Part shown: positions 6,861-11,982 of the stretch, one piece after another | Numbering within the stretch: position 1 is the stretch's first letter | How the letters are laid out: every line of letters begins with the position of its first letter | Source: Actinomycetota bacterium | GTDB lineage: Bacteria; Actinomycetota; Acidimicrobiia; Acidimicrobiales; UBA8592 | DNA: 11,982 nucleotides | Direction of reading: 5' to 3' | NCBI GenBank assembly: GCA_002712415.1 | Contig: PATO01000037.1 | Location: 1-11,982 of the forward strand | Translations under genes and position numbers: made by a program | The notes under the pieces: generated by a model | Told to the model about the DNA's origin: nothing | The model's database searches: none | The model's input: only the letters and a program-made list of their open reading frames with translations

Positions 6861-6874
6861 CAGGTCTCAATAAT

Positions 6875-9034
6875 TCAAATCAATACTTCTTCTTTCGCTG
6901 GTTTGACAGATACAGGTATTGCACTTTGAATAGCTTGACCTGTTATAGTGTCGAAACCATTCTCAACATCTATTAATCGGTTTGTTGGGGAACCTATGTC
7001 CCTGACTTTTTCGTCGGATGACGATGCTGAACCCCACGAATGAGCCATAGAGATGACGCCTTGTCTGATATCGTCTGAGGATTTAGCCACTCCTATCAAC
7101 GATGCTCTTGGGGATGCGATCTGGATGAGTTCATCATCTGCCACTTCTAAATCAATCATGTCTTGAGGATTCATGTATGCATAGTTCGTGGGAGTTTTCT
7201 TGTTGAGCTTACTTAATTCACCGCCAAGAGAATTGAGGTGAGTTTTCAGTCGCCTGCTCACTAAGCGAAAAGTATGAATTTTAGGGTCAAAGCCTTCCAT
7301 ACGTTCTGCAGATGTTTGCTGAGAAAGAATTTCTTGAAGTTCAGCCAAATGATCATCAAGCGCTAGGTGAAATTTTCCGCTGGAGTTAGGGTCAGCTTCT
7401 TCAATTTCCTGCTTCAGGTATTCAAGAGTCTGTCCATTTTTTTTGCGAATCTCATCGAAGGGGACAAGTGAATGTGCATAAATTAACTCCAGAATGTCAT
7501 CATCCGTAGGGCGACTTCCACTCGGTATCTCGCCACCAGGAAGTTGAATTTTCACATTCAGTCGTTCAGCTATTTCCCAATAAAATTCCCAGTCATTTAA
7601 AAGATCCCCTTCGGGGTTTTCAATAACCGCGGGCGTGTAGCAGGCATAGGGAGCCCGAAACCACCTATCCATAAATGGGGGAACATCAGATCGTTCAAGA
7701 CTTAAACGCGGCGGGAGAATGTAGTCAGCAAATTGAGCAGTTTGAGTCATACGATGATCTATAGCTACCAAGAGTTCGAGAGATTCCATCGCCTCAAGAC
7801 TTCTCTCTTGATCGGGCCAAGCGGCTACTGGATTCCCACCGTTTGAGATAAGGGCCCGAATCTGGCCTTCACCTGGTTCAATTATTTCTTGAGCCAATGT
7901 CGTACAAGGCATTTCTCCGCCGTACCCTCGTAGGCCTCTGAATCTGCTCTTTGGACCTGAAAGTGGGTTAAACGGACCCAATACCTGAGCTCGTTTCCTG
8001 GTGTCTGGTTGAAGGAGGCTTCTACTTTCAGCGATTTGACCAGCCCTTAGCCAACGGCCACAAATAACGTTCAGGCATATTACCAGGTGCTCCATAAGAC
8101 TTGGGTAAGGCGACATTGAAGGCCCGGTCCCAGTTCCTGCCGTACCTGTAGGACCTTCAGCAAAAAGTTTTGCCGCTTTTAAGATGTCTTCTTTATCAAC
8201 ATCGCATCGCTTAGCTGCGAAGTCGGCAGTGAACTTCCTCGTCGCTTCAGCAAGACGCTCAAGGTGAGCAGCCTCAATCCATTCTTCACAAAATTCGTGG
8301 TCATGAAGATCTTCAGAAAGAATAATATTTATTAAGGCCGCAAGAAGAGTGGGATCTTCACCAGGCCGGATTTGAAGATGGATATCTGCCTGAGTCGCAA
8401 GCTCTGTTCGTCGTGGATCAATAACAATTAATTTGAGGCCCTCTTCTTTTCTATTGCGTAAAGTCGTGAAAGGATTGGTGCCCTGTAATCCCCCGAACGG
8501 CGCAAAACTAGAAACCATTGGGTTGTAGCCAATAGCTAGCAAGACATCTACCTCAGAAAAATTCTGCGGTCCTGCTTCCCAAACACCTGCCCGCATAGCA
8601 GCCGTTCGTTTCATTGGTTGGTCAATAGTGACGGACGTGTAATAACTAATTGAGCCTATTGCTTTATGGAAGGCCCTAGCCACCGGATCAGATGGAGCAT
8701 TTTGATACCCTCCGGTTCCTGTGTAAGTAGCTATCGCTCCTGGACCATGCTGCTTAATAATTGATTCCATTCTTTCGGCTATCTCATCTAATGCTTGCTC
8801 AGACGTAATTTCCTCATAATGCCCATCAGGCATTTTCTTTAACGGATACCGGATTCGACTTGGGCTGTGGATCTGCTCGGGTATCTGGCGGCCCTTTACA
8901 CAGGTGTAACCTTCAAACAGAGGATCCTCGTCAACTCCGAGAATTTTAGTTACTCTTCCGTCAGTGAATTCAACATCTATGGGGCAAGCTGCATGGCAAA
9001 TTCTACAAAAGGATCGTTTTGTTATATTTCCCAT
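6875..9034 (-). CDS. Molybdopterin-dependent oxidoreductase with 4Fe-4S site (DMSO-reductase/formate-dehydrogenase superfamily)
   Basis: It has 719 residues. The N-terminus has the ferredoxin-like cluster motif C10-x2-C13-x3-C17-x27-C45, followed by K47 in 'CVKGR', the electron-relay lysine position of formate dehydrogenases. The middle domains carry the cofactor-binding segments 'LLAIGYNPM' (about 165-173), 'LIVIDPRRTELATQADI' and 'LISNGGNPVAAWPDQ'. 'YILPP' and 'LERSD' follow. Residues about 586-719 form the molybdopterin-dinucleotide-binding C-terminal domain with 'SMAHSWG'. By position, the metal ligand is probably D138 in 'TIDQP', not Cys, Ser or selenocysteine; this is inferred by counting to the following strand. 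No Tat signal precedes the first cysteine, so it is cytoplasmic. No iron-sulfur or membrane partner gene adjoins. The substrate is unknown. ATG 9034 has a GAGGTGGGG ribosome site about seven to ten bases upstream. Confidence 0.92.
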   Translation of the reverse strand: MGNITKRSFCRICHAACPIDVEFTDGRVTKILGVDEDPLFEGYTCVKGRQIPEQIHSPSRIRYPLKKMPDGHYEEITSEQALDEIAERMESIIKQHGPGAIATYTGTGGYQNAPSDPVARAFHKAIGSISYYTSVTIDQPMKRTAAMRAGVWEAGPQNFSEVDVLLAIGYNPMVSSFAPFGGLQGTNPFTTLRNRKEEGLKLIVIDPRRTELATQADIHLQIRPGEDPTLLAALINIILSEDLHDHEFCEEWIEAAHLERLAEATRKFTADFAAKRCDVDKEDILKAAKLFAEGPTGTAGTGTGPSMSPYPSLMEHLVICLNVICGRWLRAGQIAESRSLLQPDTRKRAQVLGPFNPLSGPKSRFRGLRGYGGEMPCTTLAQEIIEPGEGQIRALISNGGNPVAAWPDQERSLEAMESLELLVAIDHRMTQTAQFADYILPPRLSLERSDVPPFMDRWFRAPYACYTPAVIENPEGDLLNDWEFYWEIAERLNVKIQLPGGEIPSGSRPTDDDILELIYAHSLVPFDEIRKKNGQTLEYLKQEIEEADPNSSGKFHLALDDHLAELQEILSQQTSAERMEGFDPKIHTFRLVSRRLKTHLNSLGGELSKLNKKTPTNYAYMNPQDMIDLEVADDELIQIASPRASLIGVAKSSDDIRQGVISMAHSWGSASSSDEKVRDIGSPTNRLIDVENGFDTITGQAIQSAIPVSVKPAKEEVLI

Positions 9035-9041
9035 GCGCGCA

Positions 9042-9050
9042 CCCCACCTC
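9042..9050 (-). promoter_or_regulatory. Ribosome binding site of the molybdoenzyme gene
   Basis: GAGGTGGGG on the minus strand lies seven bases before ATG 9034. It is one of the stronger SD sequences in the window and fixes the start just ahead of the iron-sulfur motif. Confidence 0.65.
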
Positions 9051-9150
9051 GACGATAGTTATCTACACATCCGCAAGTTTTCTTTAGCCTAATACAGAAT
9101 TGCGATATTGCGAGAATCGGTTGATACTAGCTAAAGATCTATGGGGTGCT

Positions 9151-9936
9151 ATGGATTACAAATTTCTTCAAATTGAGATCGCTGACAATGTTGCAACCGT
9201 AACGATTAACAGACCTGAGGTTCTTAATGGCCTTCACCCAGAGGCTCACTCCGAAATGGAGAGAGTTTGGGAAGATTTAGGCAGCAATGAGCAAGTCAAG
9301 GTTGCTATTTTGACAGGTGCCGGTTCAGCCTTTTCTGCAGGGGGAGATCTAAATGATATGGAAAGTCGACTGAAGAGGGATCCATCTGGAGGGTCGGGTA
9401 TCTCTGCTGCTTCTGCAAGACGAATAGTTTATAATCTTCTTGATTTTGAGAAGCCCTTGATCGGTGCAGTCAATGGGCATGCTATTGGTTTAGGGGCGAC
9501 TTTGGCTTTACTAACTGACATTGTGATTTCCTCTAAAGAGGCAAAATGGGGAGACCCTCACATAAATATCGGGCTAGTTCCAGGGGATGGTGGTCTCGCT
9601 ATATGGACCGTGCTCATTGGCCCTAATAAAGCAAAAGAGATGATGATGCTCGGCTCAACTATCTCCGCTGAGTTCGCTGATCAACTTGGTTTAATAAATC
9701 ATGTAGTTGATGATGATCAGGTAATGGCCACAGCTTCAGAGATAGCACTTCAACTTTGCGATGGGCCTCAAGCAGCTTTGAGAGGTACTAAAATTTCAGT
9801 TAACAACTGGCTTAAATCTCAGTTTGCATCATTATTCGAAGTAAGTCTTGCCGCAGAGTTGGAATCTATGCGACATCCCGATTTCGGTGAAGGCGTCAAT
9901 GCTGCTTTAGAGAAGAGGATACCGAAATTCAACTAG
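9151..9936 (+). CDS. Enoyl-CoA hydratase/isomerase (crotonase) family protein, 'PGDGG' type
   Basis: The protein has 261 residues counted from ATG 9151. The open frame goes back to a TTG at 9100, but family members begin where this ATG does, at 'MDYKFLQIEI', and a G-rich stretch lies just before it. Crotonase-fold proteins act on acyl-CoA thioesters. The two oxyanion-hole regions are present: 'FSAGGDL' (61-67) and 'NGHAIGLGA' (108-116). The two glutamates of classical enoyl-CoA hydratase are replaced: the one in 'GGGCEL' is Thr117 here and the one in 'QPE' is His137 ('GDPHINIG'). Instead 'GLVPGDGG' places Asp146 near the active site, as in many actinobacterial members. It is therefore more likely an isomerase, hydrolase or other crotonase than a standard hydratase. 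It is divergent from the molybdoenzyme (116 bases) and converges on the second crotonase with a 14-base gap. Confidence 0.9.
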   Translation: MDYKFLQIEIADNVATVTINRPEVLNGLHPEAHSEMERVWEDLGSNEQVKVAILTGAGSAFSAGGDLNDMESRLKRDPSGGSGISAASARRIVYNLLDFEKPLIGAVNGHAIGLGATLALLTDIVISSKEAKWGDPHINIGLVPGDGGLAIWTVLIGPNKAKEMMMLGSTISAEFADQLGLINHVVDDDQVMATASEIALQLCDGPQAALRGTKISVNNWLKSQFASLFEVSLAAELESMRHPDFGEGVNAALEKRIPKFN

Positions 9937-9950
9937 CTGATACTTAAGTG

Positions 9951-10727
9951 CTATTCTTTGCCCGCATTCGGTTTTTGCTTGTCGATAAATGAAGCTACGC
10001 CTTCTTTATGGGCCTCGGACCTAAAGCATTCGAGCAACGCTTCTCGACTTGCAATCTGATGGTCAGCAACATTCTTTGTGAGACCAGAGTAAAGCAATTC
10101 CTTCGTCAAGCGATGTGAAGAATCTGAACCTCTCAAAAACGTTTTCGCTTCATCTATCGCAGCTTTCACAAGGTTTTCAGGCTCAACAATCTGGGTAACG
10201 TATCCAATCTCATATGCTCGTTGCGCATCTAGCCATTCTCCTGAGTAAAGCAACTTTAAAGCATTTTGTATTCCGATTTGCCTTGGGAGAAGCCAAGTTC
10301 CAGCTCCAGTATCGGGGATTAAACCCCGATGAGCAAAATTCCATGCAAAGCGGGCATTCGTAGAGACAATTCTGATATCACAGTGGCTTGTCCATTCGGC
10401 GCCCATACCCACAGCGGGACCATTTACTGCAGCAATGACAGGAACAGGGCATGCCGTAATATTCCACAATCCGCTCTCATCGTGAGTAGGGACTTTAATA
10501 CCTCTTTCTTCAGGAGGTATACCTGATAGGAAATTTAGGTCTATCCCAGCACAGAAAGCGTCTTCGGCACCTGTCAAAATGACAACTCTTGCTTCATTCC
10601 CAGCGACAGTAAGGTGGCGATACATTTCCTCTATCATCTGATAGGTCATCGCGTTTTTTCGGCTTGGGTTGTTAATGGTGATAAAGGCTATTCCATCATC
10701 GTCGCAAGCGTAATCTGTTGAACCCAT
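9951..10727 (-). CDS. Enoyl-CoA hydratase/isomerase (crotonase) family protein, 'PDTG' type
   Basis: This is a 258-residue cytoplasmic crotonase. The oxyanion-hole regions are 'FCAGIDL' (58-64) and 'NGPAVGMGAEW' (102-112). Glu111 occupies the first classical glutamate position. The second is lost ('FAHRG', 131-135), but 'GLIPDTGAGTWLLPR' supplies Asp139, an arrangement seen in delta-isomerases and PaaG-like enzymes. An isomerase or dehydratase role on an acyl-CoA is likely; the exact substrate is not readable. It is not a recent duplicate of its neighbour: the active-site loops differ and general similarity is low. No ribosome site precedes ATG 10727, but a TANNNT box sits six bases upstream. 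It is divergent from the NUDIX gene by 74 bases. Confidence 0.9.
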   Translation of the reverse strand: MGSTDYACDDDGIAFITINNPSRKNAMTYQMIEEMYRHLTVAGNEARVVILTGAEDAFCAGIDLNFLSGIPPEERGIKVPTHDESGLWNITACPVPVIAAVNGPAVGMGAEWTSHCDIRIVSTNARFAWNFAHRGLIPDTGAGTWLLPRQIGIQNALKLLYSGEWLDAQRAYEIGYVTQIVEPENLVKAAIDEAKTFLRGSDSSHRLTKELLYSGLTKNVADHQIASREALLECFRSEAHKEGVASFIDKQKPNAGKE

Positions 10728-10733
10728 GCATTT

Positions 10734-10739
10734 ACTTTA
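10734..10739 (-). promoter_or_regulatory. Candidate -10 box for leaderless crotonase gene
   Basis: TAAAGT on the minus strand fits TANNNT and is followed by exactly six bases and ATG 10727. There is no ribosome site, so transcription probably starts at the ATG. No -35 box is evident. Confidence 0.5.
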
Positions 10740-10801
10740 GACCAGTTTCTTAACAGTCATTTAGGAGTATGCACTTATTCCCCACCTGCTCCTGCTAAAC
10801 C

Positions 10802-11335
10802 ATGACCATGGCAATTACTCCTATAGTTGGAACCCTGGCTTACATTCTTGATCACGAAAGCGACAGAGTTCTTCTTATCCGTCGAAACTCAAGACCAGAT
10901 GATGATCATTTTGGCAAAGTAAACGGTTTAGGAGGAAAGGTAGAAAAGGATGAAAATATCGTATGCGGTATCGAAAGAGAAATTGTAGAGGAGGCCGGAA
11001 TTACGATTACCGAATACGAACTCCGAGGAGTAATTACATGGACAGATTTCGGCCCCAAACGTGAAGACTGGCTGGGATTCATTTTTCTCGTAACAGGATG
11101 GGAAGGATCTCCTAAATCATTCAACGAGGAGGGCTCTTTGGAGTGGGTTTCCAGACAGCACCTTTTAGACGCTTGCAACATTGACGAAGTCACCTCGGAG
11201 AAATCCAAGCTTCCTCTTTGGGAAGGAGATAAGTATTTCATTCCGATGGTTTTTGACTCAGACCCACGAGTCTTTTACGGATCTATGCCGTATGACGGAG
11301 AAATATTTAAGGCCTGGGATTATAAACGTCTCTAA
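10802..11335 (+). CDS. NUDIX hydrolase, MutT/MTH1-like (likely 8-oxo-dGTP diphosphatase)
   Basis: This 177-residue protein is predicted to hydrolyse oxidised nucleoside triphosphates such as 8-oxo-dGTP to monophosphates, keeping them out of DNA. The NUDIX box is complete at residues 45-67, with G45, E51, R59, E60, E63, E64 and G66 in the exact G-x5-E-x7-REU-x-EE-x-GU spacing. The preceding 'GKVNGLGGK' and the tail 'LPLWEGDKYFIP' plus 'MPYDGE' resemble MTH1-type and related bacterial enzymes. Two in-frame ATG codons compete, 10802 and 10808. Neither has a usable ribosome site; a TAAACC box lies six bases before the second, close to the leaderless pattern elsewhere in the window. The stop overlaps the stop of the convergent LysR gene by four bases. 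Confidence 0.92.
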   Translation: MTMAITPIVGTLAYILDHESDRVLLIRRNSRPDDDHFGKVNGLGGKVEKDENIVCGIEREIVEEAGITITEYELRGVITWTDFGPKREDWLGFIFLVTGWEGSPKSFNEEGSLEWVSRQHLLDACNIDEVTSEKSKLPLWEGDKYFIPMVFDSDPRVFYGSMPYDGEIFKAWDYKRL

Positions 11336-11982
11336 TTAGACAATTCTTCTTTTAGCGACACCAAAAGTGATATCACTGCCGGACTCTGAGCTGCATTCTT
11401 GCGAGAAGCAACAATCAGATTCCTCGTGCCAAGAATAGAGCTAGGAGTTAATGGCCTTGGCCCGTCTTCCGCTTGAACATTAGGAAGGACGGTCCAACCT
11501 ATACCCAAATTTACCATTTCTTTGAGAACCTCAGGTTGCGGTGAATCAGCTACTACCTCAACAGAGGACCCTCGTTCCTTAAGCGCCGCCGAGATTATCT
11601 TTCGCGTATTTGAGCTTTCAGGAAAGAGCACCCAGGGGCCCCATTTACTTGGTGGACCCAACGATCCCCCTCCCGGTTTATATATAGATAGAGTTTCCGT
11701 CAATAGAGGCTCAATTTGAATACCTTTAATTTCATAACCAGGTTCAATACATACCACCAGGTCCAGCTGGCCCCTTTGCAGCGCATCAATTAAGGGACGA
11801 GAGGGACTCACATTCAAGTGAAAATTCAGGGATGGGTGCTCCGTTCTAAAATCTTTCAAAACGCTCTGGAAATAGTTCACCGCTGCTATGTCAATCATCC
11901 CTACTCGGATAGTGCCTTCGTGCGCGTTCCTCATTCGGTCTGACCATTTAGCCAAATCACTTGTTAACGAAATGACCTGCCG
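11332..11982 (-). CDS. LysR-family transcriptional regulator, effector-binding domain (partial, N-terminus cut by window edge)
   Basis: The visible 216 residues are the C-terminal effector-binding domain of a LysR-type regulator. The frame stays open to the right edge, with 'RQVISLTSDLAKW' before the domain. The HTH and linker helix must lie outside, and the TTG at 11955 is not the start. The domain begins with 'GTIRVGMIDIAAVNYF', matching the usual 'G.lriG' first strand. 'RGQLDLVVCIEP' is the conserved 'G.lDlai' strand, and 'EMVNLGIGWTVLPN' is the 'V..G.Gia.lP' segment. It would bind a small effector and control a promoter, often divergent from its own gene, so its target may be to the right of the window. 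It converges on the NUDIX gene with a four-base stop overlap. Nothing here identifies the effector. Confidence 0.9.
   Translation of the reverse strand, partial: RQVISLTSDLAKWSDRMRNAHEGTIRVGMIDIAAVNYFQSVLKDFRTEHPSLNFHLNVSPSRPLIDALQRGQLDLVVCIEPGYEIKGIQIEPLLTETLSIYKPGGGSLGPPSKWGPWVLFPESSNTRKIISAALKERGSSVEVVADSPQPEVLKEMVNLGIGWTVLPNVQAEDGPRPLTPSSILGTRNLIVASRKNAAQSPAVISLLVSLKEELSN

Noticed and set aside
9100-9150. N-terminal extension of the plus-strand crotonase from TTG 9100
   Set aside because: The extra residues do not resemble the family N-terminus, which begins at the ATG at 9151.
10763-10798. A nine-codon ORF (ATG 10769 to TAA 10796) after AGGAG, ahead of the NUDIX gene, as a leader peptide
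   Set aside because: AGGAG is only one base from the ATG, too close to work, and the peptide has no run of a regulatory amino acid.
11332-11955. A complete stand-alone LysR-like protein starting at 11955
   Set aside because: The frame is open to the window edge and the upstream residues continue the LysR domain, so this is a truncated view of a normal regulator.
1-11982. CRISPR array, insertion sequence, integrase, tRNA or defence island
   Set aside because: I saw no regularly spaced repeats, transposase motifs, terminal inverted repeats or cloverleaf sequence, and all genes look like chromosomal housekeeping or metabolic genes.

Overview
The window looks like ordinary, very compact chromosome from a free-living actinobacterium. 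The best inference is a marine or otherwise streamlined member of the Acidimicrobiia. Three things suggest this: the base composition leans to A+T, the solute-binding lipoprotein has an 'AAAC-GDDDGG' N-terminus of a style common in that group, and SD-led genes are mixed with genes that look leaderless (a TANNNT box six bases before the start codon). I see no rRNA, tRNA, CRISPR array, transposase, phage gene or attachment site.

Left part (1-1785, minus strand): the start of a general L-amino-acid ABC importer operon. It holds the lipoprotein binding protein (AapJ type) followed by the N-terminal half of a permease (AapQ type) that runs off the left edge. A strong hairpin terminator lies between the two genes, and a long nested hairpin abuts the binding-protein ribosome site.

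Middle and right part (1905-11982): ten genes that change strand at every step. In order they are serB (phosphoserine phosphatase with tandem ACT domains), a formylglycine-generating enzyme, a class V PLP enzyme, ogt (O6-alkylguanine-DNA alkyltransferase), a nitronate-monooxygenase-like flavoprotein, a molybdopterin oxidoreductase, two crotonase-fold acyl-CoA enzymes facing tail to tail, a MutT-like NUDIX hydrolase, and a LysR-type regulator cut by the right edge. Convergent 3' ends are separated by 14 bases or less, or overlap by 4. Divergent 5' ends are 74-175 bases apart.

Functional links: the left side handles amino-acid uptake, and serB handles serine synthesis. Ogt and the NUDIX protein both protect against damaged or alkylated nucleotides. 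The two crotonases, the flavoprotein and the molybdoenzyme suggest catabolism of acyl-CoA or unusual organic compounds, but their strand arrangement does not make them one operon. Several enzymes depart from their family's textbook active site: the flavoprotein has Phe where the catalytic His is expected, the class V enzyme lacks the desulfurase Cys, one crotonase lacks both usual Glu residues, and the molybdoenzyme probably has an Asp metal ligand. I do not see a coherent new multi-gene system. The most notable signals are the strictly alternating layout, the repeated leaderless-promoter geometry, the 5'-UTR hairpin and these active-site substitutions.
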